Shown piece after piece: positions 35,225 through 42,955 of a stretch of 64,000 nucleotides of DNA. Origin of the DNA: Oceanococcus atlanticus (GTDB taxonomy: Bacteria; Pseudomonadota; Gammaproteobacteria; Nevskiales; Oceanococcaceae); contig NZ_AQQV01000002.1 in the NCBI RefSeq assembly GCF_002088235.1, forward strand, positions 186,001-250,000, given 5' to 3'. The translations under genes were made by a program, and so were the position numbers. Position 1 is the first letter of the stretch. The number at the start of each line of letters is the position of its first letter. The notes below the pieces were generated by a model. The model saw only the letters and a list, made by a program, of their open reading frames with translations. It was not told the origin of the DNA and made no database searches.

Positions 35225-36751
35225 TTAGCCGGCGGCGGCGATGGGGGAACCAGCCTGCATTGTGCCCGATTCCGGCGCACGGCGGGCGGCGGCGCCCACC
35301 GCATATTCGAGCACCGGATCTTCGAGCGAACCGAACCGCAAGGCCGGGATGTCACGCAGATAATCCTGCACCACCGACCAGGGCGCCTTATTGCCCTGAC
35401 GCGGCAACCGGTCGGCTGCACGCCGGATGTAGCCGGAGCGCAGCCCCCCCATGACGGTGTCCTGGGTCATGCAGCCTTCGTGGTCGCGGGCCACGACACG
35501 GCGGTAGCCCTTGCGGTCCATGTGCTTGATCAGGCGGCAGACGTACTCGCTGGCCAGATCGGCTTTGAGCGTCCACGACGCATTGGTATAGCCGAACACC
35601 ACGGCCAGATTGGGAACCCCTTCGACCAGAATGCCCTTGTAGGTGAGATGATCCTTGATCGACAACGGCTCACCATCCACGCTGACCTCGATGCCGCCCA
35701 GCATCTGCACATTCAGACCGGTTGCACTGACCACGATATCGGCCTCCAGATGTTCGCCGGATTCCAGCTGCAGACCGTCGGCGGTGAAGCTTTTGATGTG
35801 GTCCGTGACGATGCTGGCGTCGCCACGTCGCAGGGTCTTGAACAAATCACCGTTCGGCACCACGCACAGACGCTCATCCCAAGGCTGGTAGCTGGGCGTG
35901 AAATGCTTCATGTCGACATTCGGCCCGAGCTGCTTGCGCACCGCGGCCAGCAGCAAACGGCGCATGGCTTTGGGGCGATTGCGTGCGGCGCGAAAAACAA
36001 AGCGCTGCAAACCGATATTACGCACCCGGGCCATGGCGTACGCCGCGCGTTTGGGCATGAAGCGGTTCAGGCGCACGGTGACCGGATCAACCTCCGGCAC
36101 GGTCATGACGTAGCTGGGCGAGCGCTGCAGCATGGTCACATGAGCCGCTTTGTCGGCCATCGACGGCACCAGCGTGATCGCGGTGGCGCCGCTGCCGATC
36201 ACCACCACTTTCTTGTCGTTGTAATCCAGATCCTCCGGCCAGTGCTGAGGATGAACGATGCGCCCCTTGAAGGTGCTCTCGCCCGGAAAATCCGGTTTGA
36301 AGCCCTGATCGTAGTTGTAATACCCGGTGCAACTCATCAGATAACGTGCTTCAAAGCGCTCGATCTGACCGTCGGCGTTGCGGGCTTCAACGGTCCACAG
36401 GCTGCGCCCGCTGTCCCAGGCCGCCTGCTGCACATGCCGTCCGAAACGAATGTGCTGGTCAACACCGTATTCCTGCGCCGTCTCGGTGACGTAGCGCTTG
36501 ATCGACGGCCCGTCAGCCAGCACACGGGGTTCACGCCAGGGGCGAAAGCTGTAGCCGAAGGTGCACATGTCGGAATCCGAGCGAATGCCCGGATAGCGGA
36601 ACAGATCCCAGGTTCCGCCGATGGCCTCACGCCGCTCGAGGATGGCGTAGCGTTTGTCAGGGCACTGCCGGGTCAGATGGCAGGCGGCACCAATGCCGGA
36701 AATGCCGGCACCGAGGATGAGAACATCAAACTGCTGAGTCGTGCTGTGCAT
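35225..36751 (-). CDS. Baeyer-Villiger flavin monooxygenase, EthA-like
   Basis: A 508-residue class B flavoprotein. FAD-binding GAGISG lies at 14-19, NADPH-binding VIGSGATAITLVP near 185-197, and the Baeyer-Villiger fingerprint FxGxxxHxxxWP is present as FKGRIVHPQHWP (161-172). The overall sequence resembles mycobacterial EthA (TWDLFRYPGIRSDSDM, then RLCVVPNGDLF). Such enzymes turn ketones into esters or lactones and can oxidise thioamides. A following hydrolase could open or process the product. It lies downstream of the di-heme gene behind a symmetric, possibly operator-containing leader. Confidence 0.92.
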   Translation of the reverse strand: MHSTTQQFDVLILGAGISGIGAACHLTRQCPDKRYAILERREAIGGTWDLFRYPGIRSDSDMCTFGYSFRPWREPRVLADGPSIKRYVTETAQEYGVDQHIRFGRHVQQAAWDSGRSLWTVEARNADGQIERFEARYLMSCTGYYNYDQGFKPDFPGESTFKGRIVHPQHWPEDLDYNDKKVVVIGSGATAITLVPSMADKAAHVTMLQRSPSYVMTVPEVDPVTVRLNRFMPKRAAYAMARVRNIGLQRFVFRAARNRPKAMRRLLLAAVRKQLGPNVDMKHFTPSYQPWDERLCVVPNGDLFKTLRRGDASIVTDHIKSFTADGLQLESGEHLEADIVVSATGLNVQMLGGIEVSVDGEPLSIKDHLTYKGILVEGVPNLAVVFGYTNASWTLKADLASEYVCRLIKHMDRKGYRRVVARDHEGCMTQDTVMGGLRSGYIRRAADRLPRQGNKAPWSVVQDYLRDIPALRFGSLEDPVLEYAVGAAARRAPESGTMQAGSPIAAAG

Positions 36752-36760
36752 ACGGCTGCT

Positions 36761-36810
36761 GTTGTCCTGTCATATTGCCATTATTCAATGGGACAATATA
36801 CAAAGACAAC
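36761..36810. promoter_or_regulatory. 50-bp dyad upstream of the monooxygenase
   Basis: Two pairs of perfect 6-bp arms share the same centre (36785.5): GTTGTC/GACAAC (36761-36766 with 36805-36810) and ATATTG/CAATAT (36772-36777 with 36794-36799). It lies 10-60 bases before the ATG, the place for an operator. The GTTGTC arm recurs in the palindrome before the reductase-desaturase genes. Confidence 0.45.
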
Positions 36811-36821
36811 ATGACCGTCAA

Positions 36822-36858
36822 CCTGTTGCAGCGCAGCAAAAGCAGGCACTGCAACAGG
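36822..36858. repeat. Inverted repeat after the di-heme gene
   Basis: CCTGTTGCAG (36822-36831) and CTGCAACAGG (36849-36858) are perfect 10-bp arms around a 17-base loop, between the di-heme gene stop and the monooxygenase promoter region. There is no T run, so it is at best a weak terminator or a 3' stabilising hairpin. Confidence 0.5.
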
Positions 36859-36886
36859 CCAGTTAGAACGCCTCAGATCAGCCGCA

Positions 36887-39022
36887 TCAAAGCGTTTTCA
36901 GGTACTCGATGATGGCCGCCCGCTCGCGCTCGGTGAGCACATCGGTGAACTCATGACCGGCGTTACCGTTACCCAGAATGCGGCTGTCATAGACCAGCCG
37001 TTTATCAAAACCACCCGGCGTGGGATCGCTGACATTCACCACACCGGCCCAGGCAATCAACCCATTGATGTAGTTCTGCACCATCTGTCCCACCGATGGT
37101 CCTTCCTCATTGAGCGGATTGCAGTTGAGCAGTTCACTGCCCGGGATGTCACTGCAACTCAAGGCATCGTGCTTCCAGCCCACCGCATCAAAATCGAAGG
37201 CCACGCTGAGACGCTGATCAAAGCCGGTGACCGGGCCGTCCGTCTGCAGCTTGCGTTGCCAGATGGCGTGGCGCTGGCTTGAATCGAGCAGGGCCTCAAG
37301 TGTCGGCACCGATCCGTTGTGCAGATACGGCGCGGTCGCCCACACCCCGTACAGCGGCGGTGCCTGGTAACCGATCACACCCTTCTCCCAGCCGCACAGC
37401 CCCTTGGGACGGATCGCCACGGGCAGCATGTCATCAATCAGTTCGGTAACCGGGTCCTTGTCCTCCGGCGCGGTCCAGCCTTCCACCCCGTCAGGGAAAG
37501 CCCAGTAGGTCACATCCCAGCCCTCGCGCAGGGTCATGGTCAGCATGTCGGAACGCGCCCGGTCGGTACCGATGACCTCCAGCGGAGAGATGTGCGCGGC
37601 GATCCCCTCAAAGATCGGATCTTCGAGATAGCTGGGATCGTTGACGTACATCGGCGCATAAGCACCATGACAGCTGGCGCAAGAGCCATTCCCGCCATCC
37701 GGACGCGGGCGCTCGGCATTGCCGGGCGCGGCCCACAGGTCTTTGGAATGGAACAGTATCGCGCCCTGGCGGGCGAGGTTTTCGTCAATCTGTGCGGGAT
37801 AAACCGGCGATTCCAGCGACAGAAAGTAGTTGGCCAGTTTCTGGTCGTACTCGGCGATACGCTCGCGATAGTGCTTGCCGTCCAGAGTGAACAGCTCGGA
37901 GATCTCGCCCGGCCCTGCCGCCATGATGATGCGTGTGCTGTCATTGGAGACGCCGGCATCGAAAAACTTGCGCGGCCGGGAGCCCATGTTCCACCACGGC
38001 GGGGTGTCCTGAGTGTGGGCCAGCGGATGAGCCGAATCGGCAACGCTGCCGGGCAGCCCCGCAGTGATGGTCTTGGCCAGGTTGGGGGTAAAGCCCAGTG
38101 AATCGAAATCCAGCAGGGTGACCAGCAGTTCGAACGCGCCGACCGCGTTGTTCTGGCCACGCTGCTTGATGCCGATATTGAACAGGCTGTCCACGCTCAG
38201 CCCCGGGAACACGCCTGCCGCGCTGCTCAACGGCCCAGGCAGCTGCGACAGCGGCGAGTTGTCCTGCGCCAGCATCAGCACATCGGCGTTGTTGTTGCCC
38301 AGCCCTAGGCTGTTCAGCCCGAGGACCGCCGCCTCACCCGCCGCGACATCACCAATCTGACCGCCGTGACACTGAAAACACGCGGCCGTGCCGATCATGC
38401 CGGTCCACTCCCCCTGTTCATCCTTGAGCTGACGCAAACCCAGCGGCAGCTGACCGGAGCCGCCGTTGGTCAGTGTCGGATCTTCACCCTCCAGCGGATA
38501 CGGATTGTCGAACGGGGCGTGGTTGAGTCCATAGCGCAGGGTGTAGAGCTGCTCGAAGTTATCCGGCTTGCTCTCGAAGCCCCATTTCTGCCACAGCATG
38601 CGGAAGTCTTCAGCGCTCATGGCACCAGCCGATGCGGGCAGCTCGTTGACCAGGAAATCAAATCCGGCGTCTCGCGCGGCGCGGAACTCGCCACAGGTCT
38701 GCGGACGTTGCTTTTCGGCCGGCAGGTTGACCCGGCAGTCTTCCCAATACGCGTTGAAGTAGACGGCACGGTCGGCATTGACGCCCGGCTGAATCATGCT
38801 GCGCGGATCTACCGGCAGCGGCGCGCTGTCCGGCTGGTTGGCGCAATAGGTGTTCCACACGTGGCGTCCGCGCTTGCTGCCCAGCAAGCCCAGATCATCG
38901 GCGCGCTGCTCAGCGTCGCCTTCGCCTGGAAGCTCCGGCGAAACCCCGACCACGCCACTTTCTCGCCCACCGTTGCAGGCCACCAGCCCCAGCGCCACCA
39001 GCGGGATAATCCATGTCCTCAT
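36887..39022 (-). CDS. Di-heme c-type cytochrome lipoprotein, RoxA/MauG/peroxidase superfamily
   Basis: A 711-residue exported protein. The ATG at 39022 gives a lipoprotein signal with Cys16 (LGLVAC); AGGAAGG precedes it. Two haem-binding motifs are visible: CFQCH at 215-219 and CASCH at 448-452, about 233 residues apart. The C-terminal part contains PPLYGVWATAPYLHNGSVPTL, typical of the di-heme peroxidase/MauG superfamily. The size and wide haem spacing are closer to rubber oxygenases (RoxA/RoxB) than to the roughly 350-residue peroxidases. Substrate unknown. It heads the minus-strand series and is divergent from the TetR gene. Confidence 0.85.
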   Translation of the reverse strand: MRTWIIPLVALGLVACNGGRESGVVGVSPELPGEGDAEQRADDLGLLGSKRGRHVWNTYCANQPDSAPLPVDPRSMIQPGVNADRAVYFNAYWEDCRVNLPAEKQRPQTCGEFRAARDAGFDFLVNELPASAGAMSAEDFRMLWQKWGFESKPDNFEQLYTLRYGLNHAPFDNPYPLEGEDPTLTNGGSGQLPLGLRQLKDEQGEWTGMIGTAACFQCHGGQIGDVAAGEAAVLGLNSLGLGNNNADVLMLAQDNSPLSQLPGPLSSAAGVFPGLSVDSLFNIGIKQRGQNNAVGAFELLVTLLDFDSLGFTPNLAKTITAGLPGSVADSAHPLAHTQDTPPWWNMGSRPRKFFDAGVSNDSTRIIMAAGPGEISELFTLDGKHYRERIAEYDQKLANYFLSLESPVYPAQIDENLARQGAILFHSKDLWAAPGNAERPRPDGGNGSCASCHGAYAPMYVNDPSYLEDPIFEGIAAHISPLEVIGTDRARSDMLTMTLREGWDVTYWAFPDGVEGWTAPEDKDPVTELIDDMLPVAIRPKGLCGWEKGVIGYQAPPLYGVWATAPYLHNGSVPTLEALLDSSQRHAIWQRKLQTDGPVTGFDQRLSVAFDFDAVGWKHDALSCSDIPGSELLNCNPLNEEGPSVGQMVQNYINGLIAWAGVVNVSDPTPGGFDKRLVYDSRILGNGNAGHEFTDVLTERERAAIIEYLKTL

Positions 39023-39082
39023 CACTGCACCTTCCTGCACGACTGCTGCGTCGTACTTTTGATTGTCATGAGGCAAAAATTA

Positions 39083-39092
39083 ACATTTGTCT
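39083..39092. promoter_or_regulatory. Operator-like half site between the di-heme gene and tetR
   Basis: ACATTTGTCT in the 101-base divergent gap is identical to the left arm core of the palindrome at 39783-39808. It may be an autoregulatory site of the TetR protein. Confidence 0.35.
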
Positions 39093-39123
39093 CTTTTTTG
39101 CGCAACACGCTAGAATCCGCGAC

Positions 39124-39747
39124 ATGACCAACACAGCCGAAGACCTCACGATCGCGCGCCAGCCCAAGCAGCAGCGCTCACGCCAACGTTTCGGAGAGGT
39201 GCTCAGCACAGCTGAACTACTGCTGCGCGAGCAAGGCATCAGTCAGTTTTCCATCCCCCAAATCGCAGAGCGACTGCAGTGCAGCCGCAACGCCATCTAC
39301 AAGTTCTTTCCCACGCCCTACGCCGTACTCAACGAGTTAACACAGCGCCGACTGCAGGCGCTGGAAGCCAGCCTGATCAGCGAATCGGATCGCAACCCGG
39401 CGGCTTCGTGGCAGGACATGGTCAAACGGATCGTGGCCACCGCGGTCAAGTTCTACAACGCGGACAGTGTTGCCAGCATGCTGATACTGGGCGGATCGTC
39501 GACCGACGAGAGCTATCGCCTGCTGGAATTGACCATCCATCATCTGGGCAGCCAAATCCGTCGCATGATGAGCATCTACGGTCGCACGCTGCCCGCCGAT
39601 CCGCCGGATGTTGCCACCCTGGCGGTGGAAATCGGGTCAGCCGCCTTTCGTCTGTCCTATATGACCTACCAGCGCATCACGCCGGCCTACGAAGTCGAAG
39701 CCGCCACGGCCATGATCGCGTATCTGGAAACACGCATCAAAAACTGA
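39124..39747 (+). CDS. TetR-family transcriptional regulator
   Basis: A 207-residue regulator. The N-terminal helix-turn-helix domain (QRFGEVLSTAELLLREQGI, FSIPQIAERLQCSRNAIYKFF) is typical TetR; the C-terminal ligand domain is not assignable. The frame is open upstream, but ATG 39124 gives a normal length. It is adjacent to a ferredoxin-type reductase and a fatty-acid desaturase, the same neighbourhood as DesT-DesCB of Pseudomonas, where the TetR protein senses acyl-CoA saturation. It is also divergent from the di-heme gene, so it could control both arms. Confidence 0.85.
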   Translation: MTNTAEDLTIARQPKQQRSRQRFGEVLSTAELLLREQGISQFSIPQIAERLQCSRNAIYKFFPTPYAVLNELTQRRLQALEASLISESDRNPAASWQDMVKRIVATAVKFYNADSVASMLILGGSSTDESYRLLELTIHHLGSQIRRMMSIYGRTLPADPPDVATLAVEIGSAAFRLSYMTYQRITPAYEVEAATAMIAYLETRIKN

Positions 39748-39782
39748 ATAAACCTCACTAATCAGCAAGTTGCGCCACCATG

Positions 39783-39808
39783 TATACATTTGTCTAGACA
39801 ACTGTATA
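39783..39808. promoter_or_regulatory. Near-perfect 26-bp palindrome, likely TetR operator
   Basis: TATACATTTGTCT (39783-39795) and AGACAACTGTATA (39796-39808) pair at 12 of 13 positions with no spacer. It lies between the tetR stop and the reductase start, about 60 bases before the ATG, and overlaps an AT-rich TATATT that could serve as a minus-10. Confidence 0.65.
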
Positions 39809-39867
39809 TTTACTCTGCCATACTGCAGCGCATTGTCCACACGACTGCGCGCGATGCGCCTGCCTGC

Positions 39868-40971
39868 ATGACTGTCACTGCCACCGCCGGACAACCGGCC
39901 TGGACCCACTCGCTTTTTCGCTCCGGCTGGCTAGATGGTTCCGCCCTGAATTTCTTCCTCGAGGAGCTTAATCCTGCCTGGTCGTTGGTCCGCCCAGCCG
40001 TGCGGATTCGCCAGATCATTGAGGAAACACACGACACCCGCAGCTTCGTCTTCAAGCCGGCCTGGGGCTTTGGCCGCGCCATCGCAGGCCAGCACGTGGG
40101 CATCGGGGTCGACATCGACGGTCGCCGCCATGAGCGACGCTATTCCATTTCGAATGCGCCAGCAGCGCAGGCTCGCGGCCTGGTGACCATCACGGTCAAG
40201 CGCGAACCCAATGGCAAGGTGTCCAACCATCTGCATGACCGCATCAAGGTTGGCGACCGCGTGTTTGTGTCGCCGCCGCAGGGCGACTTCGTGCTGCCAA
40301 GCCCGGCCCCACAAAAGCTGTTGCTGATCGCCGCTGGCAGCGGTATCACCCCGCTGATGGCACAACTGCGTAGCCTGCTATCTGGCCGCTACAGCGGCAG
40401 CATCGTGCTGCTGAACTATGTCCGCAGCCAGCAGGATCGTATTTTCGGCGCAGCGCTGGATGAACTGGCCGAACACCACCCACAACTGAGCGTGCACTGG
40501 TGTCTGGAAAAGGAAAACGCTGAGCGCTTCAGCGCCAGCCAGCTGCAGCAGCGCGTGCCGGACTACGCCGAGCGTTTTGCCCTGCTCTGCGGCCCTGCCG
40601 GTTTCATGCAGGTGGTCCGGCAGCACTGGCACGAGCAGGCACTGGATGAACGCCTGCGCTTTGAGTATTTCGGCACACCACAGCCACTCAAGTCAGACGA
40701 TAAACCGGCCGGTGTGGCCGCCCACATCGCGCTTGCACGCAGCGGCCGCAGCATCTCCGCCGAGGCCAATCAGAGCGCGTTGGCGGCACTGGAAGCCGCC
40801 GGCGAGACACCGTCCTACGGCTGCCGCATGGGCATCTGTCAGAGCTGTCGCTGCCGCAAAGTCAGCGGCCCGGTTCGCAATCTGCTGACCGGCGCCGTCT
40901 CCCATGAACCCAATGAAGAGATTCAGCTGTGCATTTCAGCGGCTGAAGACGACCTGGTGCTGGACTACTAG
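39868..40971 (+). CDS. Ferredoxin reductase with C-terminal [2Fe-2S] domain (desaturase electron donor)
   Basis: A 367-residue fusion: FAD-binding domain (RRYSISNAP near 90), NAD(P)-binding domain (LLLIAAGSGITPL, about 151-163, and LLCGPAGFM) and a plant-type ferredoxin domain with Cys ligands at about 319, 324, 327 and 355 (YGCRMGICQSC, LC). It would move electrons from NAD(P)H to the desaturase encoded 12 bases downstream, as PA4889/DesC does for DesB. The frame continues upstream to a TTG inside the palindrome; the ATG at 39868 is more likely. Confidence 0.9.
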   Translation: MTVTATAGQPAWTHSLFRSGWLDGSALNFFLEELNPAWSLVRPAVRIRQIIEETHDTRSFVFKPAWGFGRAIAGQHVGIGVDIDGRRHERRYSISNAPAAQARGLVTITVKREPNGKVSNHLHDRIKVGDRVFVSPPQGDFVLPSPAPQKLLLIAAGSGITPLMAQLRSLLSGRYSGSIVLLNYVRSQQDRIFGAALDELAEHHPQLSVHWCLEKENAERFSASQLQQRVPDYAERFALLCGPAGFMQVVRQHWHEQALDERLRFEYFGTPQPLKSDDKPAGVAAHIALARSGRSISAEANQSALAALEAAGETPSYGCRMGICQSCRCRKVSGPVRNLLTGAVSHEPNEEIQLCISAAEDDLVLDY

Positions 40972-40983
40972 GAACGCAAAAAC

Positions 40984-42072
40984 ATGAAGAAACCTCACCC
41001 CAGTCGGGCTCTGAGCCCTCAGGAACAGGACGCTCTGGCTGCAGAACTTGATGCCCTGCGTGACAGCGTGGTCGCCGATCTTGGTGAGCGCGATGCGCGC
41101 TACATCCGGCGCATCGTACGTATCTCGCGCTACTCTGCCGTGTTCGGCCGCATCGCCCTGATGTTCGGTTTTGTGCCGCTGCTGTGGCCGCTTGCAGTGC
41201 TTGCCCTGGGCGTATCCAAGATCCTGGAAAACATGGAAATTGGTCACAACGTGATGCACGGCCAGTACGACTGGATGAACGACCCGCGCCTGAATTCGCA
41301 GACCTACGAATGGGACAACGTGGGGACCAGCGACAACTGGCGCAAAACGCACAACTTCAAGCACCACACCTATACCAATATCCTCGGCCTGGATGATGAT
41401 CTGGGCTACGACATCACCCGCATCACGGGCGCTCAGCGCTGGAACCCGGGCTATCTGCTGCAGCCGGCCTACAACGTGGTCTTTGCCCTGCTGTTCCAAT
41501 GGGGCGTCGCGCTGCAGGACATGAAGCTGGGGCGCTACGTCCTGGGCCGCCGACCGCTCACGGAGATGTTCGCCAAGCTGCGCCCGATCGTGCGCAAGTC
41601 CGGTTTTCAGCTGTTCAAGGACTACCTGTTCTTTCCGCTACTCGCCGGCCCCAATCTGCTCGCCGTACTGATTGGCAACCTGATCGCCAACGGGATGCGC
41701 AATGTCTGGACCTACAGCATCATTCACTGTGGTCACTTCCCTGCGGGCGTGCGCATCTACACGCGCGCAGAATGCAAGAACGAAAGCCGCGGCCACTGGT
41801 ATGCACGTCAGATGAATGGCTCCGCCAATATCGAAGGCAGCCGCCTGCTGTACATCCTGAGCGGCCACCTCAGCCATCAGATCGAGCACCATCTGTTCCC
41901 GGACATTCCGGCTCACCGCTACCCGGAAATGGCGCCCAAAGTGCGCGAAATCTGCGAGCGCTACGGCCAGCATTACGCCACCGGACCATTCATTCGCCAG
42001 TTCGGCAGCGTGATCGGGAAGTTCTTCCTCTACGCCGTGCCGAACTTGCAGCGACGCCCGCGCACCGCCTGA
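40984..42072 (+). CDS. Membrane fatty-acid desaturase
   Basis: A 362-residue di-iron desaturase with the three His boxes HNVMH (88-92), HNFKHH (123-128) and HQIEHH (298-303), and membrane segments around residues 55-80 and 210-240. The HxxEHH third box puts it with acyl-lipid/acyl-CoA desaturases such as DesA3-like enzymes. It introduces a double bond into a long-chain acyl group with electrons from the adjacent reductase. Regiospecificity cannot be read from sequence. Confidence 0.92.
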   Translation: MKKPHPSRALSPQEQDALAAELDALRDSVVADLGERDARYIRRIVRISRYSAVFGRIALMFGFVPLLWPLAVLALGVSKILENMEIGHNVMHGQYDWMNDPRLNSQTYEWDNVGTSDNWRKTHNFKHHTYTNILGLDDDLGYDITRITGAQRWNPGYLLQPAYNVVFALLFQWGVALQDMKLGRYVLGRRPLTEMFAKLRPIVRKSGFQLFKDYLFFPLLAGPNLLAVLIGNLIANGMRNVWTYSIIHCGHFPAGVRIYTRAECKNESRGHWYARQMNGSANIEGSRLLYILSGHLSHQIEHHLFPDIPAHRYPEMAPKVREICERYGQHYATGPFIRQFGSVIGKFFLYAVPNLQRRPRTA

Positions 42073-42101
42073 TGATGATGCTGTGATCGTGGCCATTGGC
42101 C

Positions 42102-42113
42102 CATTGATCAATG
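42102..42113. repeat. 12-bp palindrome before the MerR gene
   Basis: CATTGATCAATG is a perfect palindrome located 19 bases before the preferred MerR start. It may be an operator; it is short enough to be chance. Confidence 0.35.
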
Positions 42114-42131
42114 ACTGCTTATCATAGGCGG

Positions 42132-42953
42132 ATGCCACAGTTCCGCAAATCGCGCAGCGAGCGCAGCAGCCGCACCGCTGACCCGCAACACGAATACACC
42201 ATCGACGAGCTCGCATGGACCGTGGGCGCAACCGTGCGCAACGTCCGCGCCTACCAGGAACGCGGCTTGCTGCCGGCGCCGGAAAAACGTGGCCGCACCG
42301 GTATTTACACCGATGCCCATCTGGCCCGCCTGCGCATGATCCAGCGCCTGCTTGATCGTGGCTACACCCTGAACAGCATCGGTGAGCTGCTGCAGGCCTG
42401 GCAGCAGGGTCGCGAGCTGTCCGACCTGCTTGGCCTTGAAGATGCGGTGACCCGCCCGTTCGTGGAAGAGATTCCCGATTACACTACGCTGGCCGAACTG
42501 ACCGCACGTTTCAAAACCTTCTCGCCCAGCCTGATCAAGCAAGCCACGGATCTGGGTTTGCTGGTGCCGGAGGGACGCAACCGCTACCGCATCACCAGTC
42601 CGCGGCTGCTGCAGGCCGGCGAAGAACTCAGCGCCATCGGCATTCCCACCAGCAAGCTGTTCGACATCATCGGACGCCTGCGCAACAACGTCGAACTGGT
42701 GGCTGAACTGCTGGTTCAGCTGGTCGCCGAATACGTCTTCGACCGCCACTGGAAAGACACCCTGCCGCCCAAAGAAGACGTCTCCAAACTGGCCGATGTG
42801 ATCTGGCGCCTGCGTCCGTTGGTCGACATGGCGGTTCAGCCCGAAGTGGCGCGCGCCATGGAAAAAGCGCTGGAGAAAATTCTCGGCGACCGGCTGGAGC
42901 TGATCCTCAAGCACCTCAACGACGAAAAGCAGCCCGCCTCGCTGAACGAATAG
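42132..42953 (+). CDS. MerR-family transcriptional regulator
   Basis: About 273 residues. After a basic N-terminal stretch of about 20 residues comes a MerR winged helix-turn-helix (YTIDELAWTVGATVRNVRAY, then RGRTGIYTDAHLARLRMI). A long helical C-terminal part contains no Cys metal-binding motif, so an organic or lipid effector, or protein partner, is more likely than a metal. The start could be ATG 42111, which would overlap the palindrome. It follows the desaturase and converges on recJ. Confidence 0.8.
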   Translation: MPQFRKSRSERSSRTADPQHEYTIDELAWTVGATVRNVRAYQERGLLPAPEKRGRTGIYTDAHLARLRMIQRLLDRGYTLNSIGELLQAWQQGRELSDLLGLEDAVTRPFVEEIPDYTTLAELTARFKTFSPSLIKQATDLGLLVPEGRNRYRITSPRLLQAGEELSAIGIPTSKLFDIIGRLRNNVELVAELLVQLVAEYVFDRHWKDTLPPKEDVSKLADVIWRLRPLVDMAVQPEVARAMEKALEKILGDRLELILKHLNDEKQPASLNE

Positions 42954-42955
42954 CC

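Noticed and set aside
35204-36814. 536-codon open frame opposite the Baeyer-Villiger monooxygenase
   Set aside because: The minus-strand protein has all flavin motifs and the fingerprint; the plus-strand product is a shadow.
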